Positions 50,858 to 59,101 of a stretch of 64,000 nt of DNA are shown here, in pieces. Made by a program: the position numbers and the translations under genes. The DNA is from an uncultured Actinomycetes bacterium (GTDB lineage: Bacteria; Actinomycetota; Acidimicrobiia; Acidimicrobiales; Microtrichaceae), in assembly GCA_903852755.1 (NCBI GenBank), contig CAINRS010000043.1:36223-100222 (forward strand), written 5' to 3'. Every line of letters starts with the position of its first letter. Within the stretch, counting starts at the first letter, position 1. The notes beneath the pieces were generated by a model. It made no database searches. It had not been told where the DNA came from and saw nothing but the letters and a program-made list of their open reading frames with translations.

Positions 50858-52035
50858 ACGTCCTCCGGTCTCGGCGTCGGTCGTCCGGCCTGTGCGAGCA
50901 GTCTGCTGTAGACACCCAGTGTGGTCGAGATCACCCGCTCCTGGTCGAATTCCGCCTCGGCCCGCTCGCGGGCGGCCACCCGCATCGCGGCCCGACGGTC
51001 CGGGTCGCCGATCAGGTCGCGGAGCGCCTCCCGGAGGGCGGCCGGGTCGCGGACCGTGACGAGCAGTCCGGTCCGGTCGTGGTCGACGACCTGCCGACAC
51101 CCTCGGATCCGGGTCGCCACGACCGGGAGCCCCGTGGCGGCGGCCTCCATGGCCGAGCGCGGGTAGCCCTCACGGTGGGACGCCAGCACGTAGACGTCCA
51201 TCGCCCAGTAGAGCTCCTCGACGTCGTGGCGCATGCCGAGGAACTGCACCCCCTCCGCCCGGGCTCGTTCCACCGTCGAGCGGTCCAGGGCGTCGGGCTT
51301 GTCGGGGTCGTCCGGTCCGACCACCACGAGGGTCGCACCGTCGCGCCGGTCGCCGAGTTCGTGCCAGGCGGTGAACAGCTCGGGGTAGCCCTTTTCGGCG
51401 ACCAGCCGCCCGACGGCACCGACCACGACGCTGTCGTCGTCGACCCCGATCGACCGCCGCACCCGGGTCCGCTCCGCGGCGTCCGGCGGTGGCCGGAACC
51501 GGCGCAGGTCGACCCCGTTGCCGAGCAGGTGCAGCTTGCGCTCCGGCATCCGCAGGGTGGTCCGGAGCAGCTCGAGGTCCTCCGGGTTCTGGACCAGCTC
51601 GGCATCCGAGCACGTCGATGCGAGCCGTTCGAGGGAGTACACGACTGCCCGTTTGGCGAAGCGGTCCTCGGGCAGCGCGTACAGGCCGTGGACGGTGTTG
51701 ACCACCGCCGGCACGCGGGCGGAGCGGGCGGCGATGCGACCGTACAGACCGGGCTTCGGGTTGTGGGTGTGGACGATGTCGGGTCGGAGTTCCCGGAACA
51801 GGCGGTGCAGTTCGCCGAGGGCCCGGACGTCGCGGGTCGGCGCCATGGCCCGGGTGGCGTTGCGCAACGGCACGTGGCGCACGCCTCGCTCCTCGACCGC
51901 CGGGACGAACTCGCCGGGGGCGCTCGCCCCGATCACCTCGTAGCCCGCGTCGACGAACGCGCTGAGCTGCGGGCCGAGGAGCAACTCCAGACTGATGTCG
52001 GTCGTCGTGACGTGCACGACCCGGGGCCGGCTCAC
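50854..52035 (-). CDS. GT4 family glycosyltransferase
   Basis: The 393-residue GT-B enzyme has an N-terminal acceptor domain (V-V-H-V-T-T-T-D-I-S, then I-V-H-T-H-N-P-K-P-G) and a donor domain with L-L-G-N-G-V-D, V-G-R-L-V-A-E-K-G-Y and E-G-Y-P-R-S-A-M-E-A-A-A, resembling capsule glycosyltransferases for N-acetyl hexosamines. Sugar and linkage are unknown. GTG 52035 overlaps the deacetylase stop. Confidence 0.88.
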   Translation of the reverse strand: MSRPRVVHVTTTDISLELLLGPQLSAFVDAGYEVIGASAPGEFVPAVEERGVRHVPLRNATRAMAPTRDVRALGELHRLFRELRPDIVHTHNPKPGLYGRIAARSARVPAVVNTVHGLYALPEDRFAKRAVVYSLERLASTCSDAELVQNPEDLELLRTTLRMPERKLHLLGNGVDLRRFRPPPDAAERTRVRRSIGVDDDSVVVGAVGRLVAEKGYPELFTAWHELGDRRDGATLVVVGPDDPDKPDALDRSTVERARAEGVQFLGMRHDVEELYWAMDVYVLASHREGYPRSAMEAAATGLPVVATRIRGCRQVVDHDRTGLLVTVRDPAALREALRDLIGDPDRRAAMRVAARERAEAEFDQERVISTTLGVYSRLLAQAGRPTPRPEDV

Positions 52036-52865
52036 GTGGTGGCGTTCCGGTAGCGGAACCGGTTGGCGGCGTCTCGCAGCGCGTCCTCGTAGCGCAGGCC
52101 ACCGAGCACCTTGCGTCGGAACCAGCGGTCGGTGTCGGCGGCCTGGATCGGGGATCGGGCGACGCGGTGCAGGTCGGTGCCCGGCCCGTTGGCGACGGTC
52201 CCGGCCAGCACGGCGGTCCGGAACCGTCCGCGCACCGCCCGCTCGGCGACGTCGGACCCGGCGACGGCCTTGGGGTAGGCGAAGTGGTCGACCACCGAAC
52301 CGGTGTGTTCCGCGAGCAGTTCGACGGACCGGTCGAGTTCGTCGGCCACCTGGTCCGCCGGGAGCCGGTCGAGGAGTGCGTGGGTGTGGGTGTGCGACCC
52401 GATGGTCACCAGGTCCGACGCAGCGAGCTCGCGCACCCCCGCCCACGAGAGCGGTCGCCCGTCGGCCGGGAACGGGAGGTTGCGCTCCACGAAGTCGGTC
52501 GCCACGTAGAAGGTGGCGGGCACTCGGTGCCGGTCGAGGGCCGGGAGCACGTGGTCGACCCAGTCCGTCGTCCCGTCGTCGAAGGTGAGCACCACTCCCG
52601 GCTCGACGGTGGTCCCGCCGGCCAGCTCGTCGGCGGCGGCGTCGAGGTCGAGCACCCGGTGGTGCTCGACCAGCCACCGGAGCTGCCGGTCGAAGCGCTC
52701 CGGCGGCAGGTCCATCTGTCCGCCGCTCCCCGCTCCGACCCGGTGGTAGATGAGCACGACGATGCCCGGGTCGGGTCGACGGACCAGATCGGCGGCGGCC
52801 GCGACCGCCTTGGTGGCCTGTCGCAGTGACCGGGTGATCGAGCTGCGCACGTCGTTCGGATCCAC
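52032..52865 (-). CDS. Polysaccharide deacetylase (NodB homology domain)
   Basis: The 277-residue protein has the NodB motifs T-F-D-D-G (catalytic Asp and metal Asp) and S-H-T-H-T-H-A-L-L (metal His pair), followed by Y-P-K-A-V-A-G. There is no clear signal peptide; the N-terminal helix is amphipathic and basic. It probably removes N-acetyl groups from a carbohydrate made in this locus. Coupled to the GT gene by GTGA. Confidence 0.88.
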   Translation of the reverse strand: MDPNDVRSSITRSLRQATKAVAAAADLVRRPDPGIVVLIYHRVGAGSGGQMDLPPERFDRQLRWLVEHHRVLDLDAAADELAGGTTVEPGVVLTFDDGTTDWVDHVLPALDRHRVPATFYVATDFVERNLPFPADGRPLSWAGVRELAASDLVTIGSHTHTHALLDRLPADQVADELDRSVELLAEHTGSVVDHFAYPKAVAGSDVAERAVRGRFRTAVLAGTVANGPGTDLHRVARSPIQAADTDRWFRRKVLGGLRYEDALRDAANRFRYRNATT

Positions 52866-52888
52866 GGCGGGGTCGGACCGTCGGGCGC

Positions 52889-54157
52889 TCAGAGCCAGTG
52901 GACCTGGGGGCCGTCGAGCGCCCGTCGGCAGTCCAGCACCGGTGCCTGCGACTTCGACACCATCTCGGTGTCGAACTCGTCGTGGTCGACCAGGTACACG
53001 ACGACGTCGGCCGCCTCGAGGTCACTCGAGGAGCCCTCGGCAGCCTCGGCACCCTCGGGGAACTGGTGCGGCGGGACGTGGGGGTCGACCAGCCGGACCG
53101 TGGCGCCGAGCCCGAGCAGCTGCTCGACGAGCGGCCGTGTCGGGGTCTCCCGTGCGTCCCCGGTGTTCGCCTTGTAGGCGAGCCCGTAGAGCAGGATCGT
53201 GGATCCGTTCACGGAGCGGGCCTGACGGTTGAGCAGGTCCTGCACCCGGCGCACGACGTAGTCGGGCATGTGTTCGTTGACGTCGTTGGCGAGCTCGACG
53301 AACCGGAACCGCTGGCCGAGCGACCGCTGCACCTGCCACGACAGGTAGGAGGGGTCGATCGGCAGGCAGTGGCCGCCGACCCCGGGTCCCGGGGTGAACC
53401 GCATGTAGCCGAAGGGCTTGGTCGACGCGGCGTCGATGGCCTCCCAGACGTCGATCCCGAGGTCGTTCGCGAACATCGCGAGTTCGTTGACGAGCGCGAT
53501 GTTCACGTGGCGGAAGGTGTTCTCGAGCAGTTTCGTGAGTTCCGCCTCCCGGGTGCCCGACACCCGGACGGTTCGCTCGACGAGTCGACCGAAGAACGCG
53601 TCGACCGCGTCCAGCGCCGCGTCGCCGAGGCCGGAGACGACCTTGGGGGTGTTCTCGAGCGACCAGGTGGCGTTGCCCGGATCGATCCGTTCGGGGCTGT
53701 ACCCCAGGTGGAAGTCCCCTCCTGCCTGCAGGCCCGACTCGGCCTCGAGGATCGGGAGTGCGAGTTCCTCGGTGGTCCCGGGGTAAGTGGTCGACTCCAG
53801 GATCACCGTGCACCCGGGGGTGATGTGCGGTCCGACGAGTGCGCACGCCGACTCGATGTAGGACAGGTCGGGGACACCCTCACCCATCGGGGTGGGGACC
53901 GAGATGACGGCGACGTCGAAGTCGGCGACGTCGCCGGGCTGGTCACTCGCTCGGTACGCACCCGCTGCGATCACCGAGGCGAGTCGCTCCTCGGTGATGT
54001 CCTCGACGTAGGACTGTCCGGCGTTGAGCAGCTTCACCTTGCGGGTGTCCACGTCGAACCCGACCACGTCGAACCCGACCTCGGCGGCGCGCACCGCCAC
54101 CGGCAGCCCGACGTAGCCCTGTCCGACCACGACCACCCGGTCCACCACTCGTGCCAC
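52889..54157 (-). CDS. Nucleotide-sugar dehydrogenase (UDP-HexNAc dehydrogenase type)
   Basis: The 422-residue enzyme oxidises C6 of a UDP-hexose or UDP-HexNAc to a uronic acid. It has V-V-G-Q-G-Y-V-G-L-P for NAD+, S-V-P-T-P, E-S-T-T-Y-P-G-T-T-E, L-G-Y-S-P-E-R-I and the catalytic Cys in G-V-G-G-H-C-L-P-I-D-P. The pattern is closest to WbpA/WecC-type enzymes. The product would be an acidic building block for the polymer. First gene of the minus operon. Confidence 0.9.
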   Translation of the reverse strand: MARVVDRVVVVGQGYVGLPVAVRAAEVGFDVVGFDVDTRKVKLLNAGQSYVEDITEERLASVIAAGAYRASDQPGDVADFDVAVISVPTPMGEGVPDLSYIESACALVGPHITPGCTVILESTTYPGTTEELALPILEAESGLQAGGDFHLGYSPERIDPGNATWSLENTPKVVSGLGDAALDAVDAFFGRLVERTVRVSGTREAELTKLLENTFRHVNIALVNELAMFANDLGIDVWEAIDAASTKPFGYMRFTPGPGVGGHCLPIDPSYLSWQVQRSLGQRFRFVELANDVNEHMPDYVVRRVQDLLNRQARSVNGSTILLYGLAYKANTGDARETPTRPLVEQLLGLGATVRLVDPHVPPHQFPEGAEAAEGSSSDLEAADVVVYLVDHDEFDTEMVSKSQAPVLDCRRALDGPQVHWL

Positions 54158-54464
54158 GGCTCGCCCCCTGTCTGCGCTCGTCCGGTGACCGGCCGACCCG
54201 GGTACGGAGCCCGCGGTCGTCGGTCGACGTACGGCTCAGGGTAGCGGGGCACCGGCCGAACCGGTTCTGACGCCCAGCGTGGTCGGATGGTCATGCAGCG
54301 CGGTGGTGGCGGTGTCGTTGTCGGCCGGGAGATTCTCCCCGTTGTCGCCGCCCCCGGTCAGTGGTTCAATGTCTCACGAGCGGGTGAGCAATCGGGGGAG
54401 AGCTCGGACAGCGGGGAGTCGGCGGTCACCGCCGGCGGGAGTCACAACAGCGGGGGGCAATCGG
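54158..54464. other. Divergent intergenic region of the polysaccharide locus
   Basis: These 307 bases separate two divergent genes. They hold a minus-strand TACCCT box (54243-54238), a 13-base palindrome (GGGAGATTCTCCC, 54327-54339), a plus-strand promoter (54342-54370) and a purine-rich leader with repeated short blocks (GCAATCGGG twice, ACAGCGGGG twice). No protein or RNA gene was recognised. Confidence 0.6.
54342..54370 (+). promoter_or_regulatory. Sigma-70-type promoter of the CapD-like gene
   Basis: TTGTCG (54342-54347) and TTCAAT (54365-54370) are separated by 17 bases. The -10 box overlaps an in-frame ATG at 54369, which therefore cannot be the start, and favours GTG 54465 with a leader of about 85 bases. 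Confidence 0.5.
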
Positions 54465-56297
54465 GTGAGTCGGCACTTTCCGAGGTATCGGTTCTGGTTC
54501 CAGTCGGCCTACGACGTGGCGTGCTGGGGGCTGGCGCTCCTGCTCGCGGCGTTGCTGCGCTTCGAGTTCGCGGTGGGCGAGGTGCCCTGGAGCGGACTGG
54601 TCGAGATCTGGGTCGTCGCTGCGGGTGCCCAGGTTGCGGTCGGCCGCCTGTTCGGCCTCTACATCCACCGGTGGCGCTACGGGACCTTCGACGAGGTCGT
54701 CGCCACGGTGAAGACCGTGGCCGTGGTCACGGTGCTCATCACGGCGGTGGACGTGATGCCCGGGATGGGTCGGCCCATCCCGTGGTCGGTCGCCGTGCTC
54801 TCCGGGTTCCTCGTGTTGTTCGGCATGGCGGTCGCCCGCTTCGGGTGGCGGGTGCAGCTCGAGCGGTGGGCCGTGGCCGAGGCCGACGACGACCGCGAGC
54901 CGGTCGTCGTCTACGGCGCCGGTGAGGCCGGGCTCCACCTCATCACCTCGATGCGCAAGTCGGGTCCGTACCACCCCGTGGCCGTGCTCGACGACAACGC
55001 CGACCTGCACCGACTCACCATCAAGGGTGTCCCCGTCGCCGGAGCCGGTTCGGCCCTCGGCGACGTCGTCCGACGGACCGGAGCGTCCAAGGTCATCGTG
55101 GCCATCCCGACCGCCAGCTCGGAACTCCTGCGGGAGATCTCCTCCCTCGCCGACCAGGCGCAGGTCCAGACCCTCACCCTGCCGCCGATCGCCGACCTGC
55201 TCGGTGGGGAGATCGGTGTCGCCGACGTCCGGCCGCTGACCGAGGCCGACCTGCTCGGTCGCCGTGAGATCAACCTCGACATCGACTCGGTCGCCGACTA
55301 CCTGACCGGCAAGCGGGTCCTGGTCACCGGTGCCGGTGGGTCGATCGGCTCCGAGCTCTGCCGGCAGCTGCACCGATTCGCTCCGGAGTCGCTGGTCATG
55401 CTCGACCGTGACGAATCGGCGCTGCAGGCGGTCCAGCTCTCCATCGAGGGTCGGGGTCTGCTCGACAGCCGCGACCTGGTGGTGTGCTGCATCCGTGACC
55501 GGGAGCGCCTCGCCGAGGTGTTCGACGAGCACCGTCCGCAGGTCGTGTTCCACGCAGCGGCCCTCAAGCACCTGCCACTGCTCGAGATGCACCCGGACGA
55601 GGGGTGGAAGACCAACGTGGAGGGCACCCAGCACCTGCTCGAGCTCGCCGGTGCCCACGGGGTCGAGAAGTTCGTCAACATCTCGACCGACAAGGCCGCC
55701 GAGCCGACCAGCGTGCTCGGTCGGACCAAGCGGCTCGCCGAGCAGCTGACATCGCACGCCGGAACCCGCTTCGAGGGGACCTACATCTCGGTGCGGTTCG
55801 GCAACGTGCTCGGCAGCCGGGGCTCGGTGCTCCCGCTCTTCCGCAAGCAGCTCGAGTCGGGCGGTCCACTGACCGTGACCCACCCCGAGGTCACCCGGTA
55901 CTTCATGACCATCCCCGAGGCATGCCAGCTCGTGGTGCAGGCGGGCGCACTCGGTGAGGACGGTCAGGTGATGGTGCTCGACATGGGTGAACCGGTGCGC
56001 ATCGCCGACCTCGCCAAGCGGCTGGCGGCGCAGGCGGACCGTCCGGTCGAGATCGTCTACACCGGTCTGCGGCCCGGGGAGAAGCTCCACGAGGTGCTGT
56101 TCGCCCCGGACGAGGAGTCGACGGTGTCGGAGCACCCGATGATCCACCGGGTCGACGTGCCGCCGCTCCAGCCGGAGCTGGTGATCTCGGCCGGTCTGGA
56201 CGGGGTCGACTTCGGCGAGGGTTCGGTCGTCATCAACCTGCGGGTGAACGCCGACGTCGAGCGGGGCCACACCTCCCGGGACGTGCGCTCGGCCTGA
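54465..56297 (+). CDS. Membrane nucleotide-sugar 4,6-dehydratase (CapD/FlaA1-like, long form)
   Basis: The 610-residue protein has four N-terminal helices (about 12-130), a CoA-binding-like Rossmann domain (V-V-Y-G-A-G-E-A-G) and a C-terminal SDR domain with V-T-G-A-G-G-S-I-G-S-E-L. The catalytic stretch S-T-D-K-A-A-E-P-T-S-V-L-G-R-T-K-R keeps the Lys pair but has Leu where many SDRs have Tyr, as long-form members often carry Met. It makes 4-keto-6-deoxy sugars for surface polymers. Confidence 0.9.
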   Translation: MSRHFPRYRFWFQSAYDVACWGLALLLAALLRFEFAVGEVPWSGLVEIWVVAAGAQVAVGRLFGLYIHRWRYGTFDEVVATVKTVAVVTVLITAVDVMPGMGRPIPWSVAVLSGFLVLFGMAVARFGWRVQLERWAVAEADDDREPVVVYGAGEAGLHLITSMRKSGPYHPVAVLDDNADLHRLTIKGVPVAGAGSALGDVVRRTGASKVIVAIPTASSELLREISSLADQAQVQTLTLPPIADLLGGEIGVADVRPLTEADLLGRREINLDIDSVADYLTGKRVLVTGAGGSIGSELCRQLHRFAPESLVMLDRDESALQAVQLSIEGRGLLDSRDLVVCCIRDRERLAEVFDEHRPQVVFHAAALKHLPLLEMHPDEGWKTNVEGTQHLLELAGAHGVEKFVNISTDKAAEPTSVLGRTKRLAEQLTSHAGTRFEGTYISVRFGNVLGSRGSVLPLFRKQLESGGPLTVTHPEVTRYFMTIPEACQLVVQAGALGEDGQVMVLDMGEPVRIADLAKRLAAQADRPVEIVYTGLRPGEKLHEVLFAPDEESTVSEHPMIHRVDVPPLQPELVISAGLDGVDFGEGSVVINLRVNADVERGHTSRDVRSA

Positions 56298-56325
56298 GGT
56301 CGGTCCCGGTCTCGGCCGGGTCGGA

Positions 56326-57261
56326 TCAGCCGAGGTACTGCTCGTACCAGGCGATCGTCGCCGTCAGGCCCGTGCGCAGGTCCGTCGGCACGACGTCCGG
56401 GAAGAGCCCCATCAGCACGCCGTTGTCGGCCTGGGTGTGCTTGACGTCGCCCCGTCGGGTGGGCTGGAACTCGAGCGGCAGGTCCCGGCCCATCAGCTCC
56501 TCCATCACGGCGATGACCTCGAGCAGGCTCGTCCTGGTCCCGAACGCCAGGTTCACGGCGTCCGGGTGCGTGACCTGGCGGCCGATGGCGTCGGCGATGA
56601 CGCTGCACACGGTCCCGACGTAGGTGAAGTCGCGTGACTGCGTTCCGTCGCCGTGGACGGGGAGCGGCCGCCCGCTGATCGCAGCGTCGAGGAAGGCCGG
56701 CATCACCGCCGCGTAGGCGTGTCCGACGGACTGCTTCGGGCCGAAGACGTTGAAGAACCGGAACGCCAGCGTGGGGAGTCCGTAGGTGAACTGCCAGGCG
56801 AGCGTGTACGACTCGGTGGCGAGCTTGGTCGCCGCGTAGGGGCTCACGGGTCGGGTGGCCATCGTCTCGACCTTCGGGAGCTGCGTGTTGGCCCCGTAGA
56901 CCGACGACGAGGACGCGACGATCACCTGGACGTTCCCGGCCCGCCGGGCCGCCTCGAGGACCTGCAGGGTGCCGTTGGTGTTGGCGTCGTGCGAGGCGAC
57001 CGGGTCGTCCACGGAGCGGGGTACCGAACCCCGGGCGCCCAGGTGGACGATGGAGTCGGCCCCGGCGAACACCCGGTCGAGCAGTCCGGTGTCGAGGATC
57101 GTCCCCTCGACGAACTCGGCGTCGATGCCGTCGAGGTTCTCGACGAACCCGGTGGACAGGTCGTCGAGCGCGACCACCTCGTCCACGTCGGCGGACCCGG
57201 CGAGCAACTCGCACAGGTTGGCCCCGATGAACCCTGCCCCTCCGGTGACGACGACCTTCAT
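56326..57261 (-). CDS. NAD-dependent nucleotide-sugar epimerase/dehydratase
   Basis: The 311-residue extended SDR has V-T-G-G-A-G-F-I-G-A-N at the start, S-S-S-S-V-Y-G and the catalytic Y-A-A-T-K. The pattern suits UDP-glucose or UDP-GlcNAc 4-epimerases. ATG 57261 follows a GAGGGGG ribosome-binding stretch; a TAGCAT box lies at 57292-57287. It is convergent with the CapD-like gene. Confidence 0.9.
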   Translation of the reverse strand: MKVVVTGGAGFIGANLCELLAGSADVDEVVALDDLSTGFVENLDGIDAEFVEGTILDTGLLDRVFAGADSIVHLGARGSVPRSVDDPVASHDANTNGTLQVLEAARRAGNVQVIVASSSSVYGANTQLPKVETMATRPVSPYAATKLATESYTLAWQFTYGLPTLAFRFFNVFGPKQSVGHAYAAVMPAFLDAAISGRPLPVHGDGTQSRDFTYVGTVCSVIADAIGRQVTHPDAVNLAFGTRTSLLEVIAVMEELMGRDLPLEFQPTRRGDVKHTQADNGVLMGLFPDVVPTDLRTGLTATIAWYEQYLG

Positions 57262-57286
57262 CGAACCCCCTCGTGTCGAAGCTCCG

Positions 57287-57296
57287 ATGCTAGCCA
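57287..57296. promoter_or_regulatory. Overlapping divergent -10 boxes (TAGCAT / TAGCCA)
   Basis: ATGCTAGCCA reads TAGCAT on the minus strand, about 25 bases before the epimerase ATG, and TAGCCA on the plus strand. The arrangement repeats that seen between the two exporter genes. Confidence 0.35.
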
Positions 57297-57337
57297 CGGA
57301 ACCCCGGCGAACCTCGCTGCCGTGGTTCACTCGTGAG

Positions 57338-58057
57338 GTGGTCGAACGGTTCCACCTGGCATTCATCCTGGTGTGCCTCGCCCTGGGGGTCTCGCTGCTG
57401 CTGGTCGACCGGCTCGGATGGCGCCCCTGGACGGCCCGCTCGGTCGCGGTCGCCGGGATCCTCGCGCCCTGCCTGAGCGCCGGTGACACGAGCAGGTGGA
57501 CGGTCTGGCTCGCCGTGGCGGCACTGGTGCTGCCGTTCCCCGACGACGGCGTCCCGGCGCATCCCCTCGGACGGTGGACGCTCCTGCTGGCGCTGGCCGG
57601 TCTGGCGGGTGTCTGGGCGGCCGTGCCCGACACCGAGCCGGTGGTCGCCGCGGCGGGGGTGCTCGCCCCGCTCGCCGTCGACCGGTCCGTTCGGGGCCCG
57701 GCGCCCGGTCCAGCCGGTTCGGCGGCCGCTGTGGTGGCGATCTGCGGCGCCGTCTGGGCCGGAGCGGCGGGTCGGGGAGCGGCGCTCGCCTCGGTGGTCG
57801 CCCTGGGCATGCTCGTCGTCCTGCCGGCGGTGGTGGGTTGGGGGGCCGACCGGGTGCGGCCCGAGCGGACCGGGTGGGTGGTCGTGGCGCACGTCGTGGT
57901 GGTGCTCGTCGTCCCCCGCCTCGTCACCGGCCTCGACGTGGCCGTCGCCTGGTCGGCCGCAGGGGCAGCGGTGGTGGGACTCTGCCTGGTCGCCCGGTGG
58001 TCACGGCCGACCGGCAGCGGGATGGCGACCACGGCGCCCGGTCCCGTCCCCGGGTGA
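57338..58057 (+). CDS. Polytopic membrane protein of unknown function
   Basis: About 239 residues with seven or eight short helices rich in Val, Ala and Leu. Loops contain R-P-W-T-A-R-S and V-R-P-E-R-T-G-W. No motif of polymerases (Wzy) or flippases is evident, and it is shorter than both. The start is uncertain: GTG 57338 is chosen because the in-frame ATG at 57287 lies in the promoter region. Context: polysaccharide locus. Confidence 0.55.
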   Translation: MVERFHLAFILVCLALGVSLLLVDRLGWRPWTARSVAVAGILAPCLSAGDTSRWTVWLAVAALVLPFPDDGVPAHPLGRWTLLLALAGLAGVWAAVPDTEPVVAAAGVLAPLAVDRSVRGPAPGPAGSAAAVVAICGAVWAGAAGRGAALASVVALGMLVVLPAVVGWGADRVRPERTGWVVVAHVVVVLVVPRLVTGLDVAVAWSAAGAAVVGLCLVARWSRPTGSGMATTAPGPVPG

Positions 58058-58121
58058 TCGGGTGACGCAGGTGCTCGAGCGCGATCCAGGGTGCACCGGG
58101 GGTACCGGCGTCAGTGCCCGG

Positions 58122-58127
58122 TACCAT
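58122..58127 (+). promoter_or_regulatory. -10 box (TACCAT) of the GNAT gene
   Basis: TACCAT lies 8 bases before the ATG at 58136, the leaderless arrangement, and supports that start. Confidence 0.4.
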
Positions 58128-58135
58128 GCCACCCG

Positions 58136-59101
58136 ATGGGGATGCCGCTCGAGGTGCGGAGTTCGACGGCCGACGACCGTGCGCAGGTGCTCGACCTGTG
58201 CAGGTCGACGCTCGGCTGGACCGACGGCGCGCTCGACGAGCAGTTCTTCGTCTGGAAGCACGAGGAGAATCCGTTCGGGACGTCGCCCTCGTGGGTCGCC
58301 GTCGCCGACGGCAGGATCGTCGGGGTCCGGGTCTTCATGCGGTGGGGGTTCGTCGCCCCCGACGGGTCCCGGTTCCGGGCGGTCCGTGCGGTCGACACGG
58401 CCACCGATCCCGAGTGGCAGGGCCGGGGCATCTTCCGTCGGTTGACGCTCGGTGCGCTGCCCGACCTCCGGGCCCAGGGGGTCGACTTCGTCTTCAACAC
58501 TCCCAACGACAAGAGCCGTCCGGGCTACCTGAAGATGGGTTGGAGCGTCGTCGGTCGGGTCCCGGTGTCCGTGCGGCTGACCCGGCCGGGCGCGGCCCGA
58601 CGCCTGCTGGGCGCCAGGACGGCCGCCGAGCGCTGGTCCGAGGCGGCGTCGGTCGGCCTCGACCCCGAGGACGCGTTCGCCGACACCGACGCCGTGGAGC
58701 GGCTCCTCGCACACGGCGGGTCGTCGAGGATGTCAACCGACCGTTCGGTCGAGTACCTGCGGTGGCGCTACCGGTTCGGCCCGCTCGCATACCGCGTGCT
58801 GCCCCGGGGCGACCGGATCGACGACGGGGTCGTCGTCCTCCGGGTCCGTCGGCGCGGTCCCGCCGTCGAGGCGACGGTCTGCGAGGTCCTCGGACCCGAG
58901 CCGTCTCCCTCGTTCTGGGCCCACGTCGCAACGTCGACCGGTGCGGACTTCGCGCTGCGCACCGGTCGGGGACCCCTGGCCGGCCGGTTCCTCCCGGTGC
59001 CCCGCCTGGGGCCGATCCTCACCTGGAAGCCGCTCGCAGCGCCGGGGGTGCCGGCACTGTCCGGACTCGAGCTGTCGCTCGGCGACGTGGAGATGTTCTG
59101 A
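58136..59101 (+). CDS. GNAT family N-acetyltransferase
   Basis: The 321-residue protein has a GNAT core (about 5-150) with the acetyl-CoA loop W-Q-G-R-G-I-F-R-R-L and F-V-F-N-T-P-N-D-K-S-R-P-G-Y-L-K-M-G-W, and a second domain (160-321) that may be a degenerate GNAT repeat. Such proteins in sugar loci acylate amino sugars or act like FemAB enzymes. TGATG overlap with the next glycosyltransferase. Confidence 0.8.
   Translation: MGMPLEVRSSTADDRAQVLDLCRSTLGWTDGALDEQFFVWKHEENPFGTSPSWVAVADGRIVGVRVFMRWGFVAPDGSRFRAVRAVDTATDPEWQGRGIFRRLTLGALPDLRAQGVDFVFNTPNDKSRPGYLKMGWSVVGRVPVSVRLTRPGAARRLLGARTAAERWSEAASVGLDPEDAFADTDAVERLLAHGGSSRMSTDRSVEYLRWRYRFGPLAYRVLPRGDRIDDGVVVLRVRRRGPAVEATVCEVLGPEPSPSFWAHVATSTGADFALRTGRGPLAGRFLPVPRLGPILTWKPLAAPGVPALSGLELSLGDVEMF

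Noticed and set aside
54158..54464. c-di-GMP or c-di-AMP riboswitch in the long leader
   Set aside because: The leader is purine-rich with short repeats, but I could not fit the conserved cores of the GEMM or ydaO families. A covariance-model scan would settle it.
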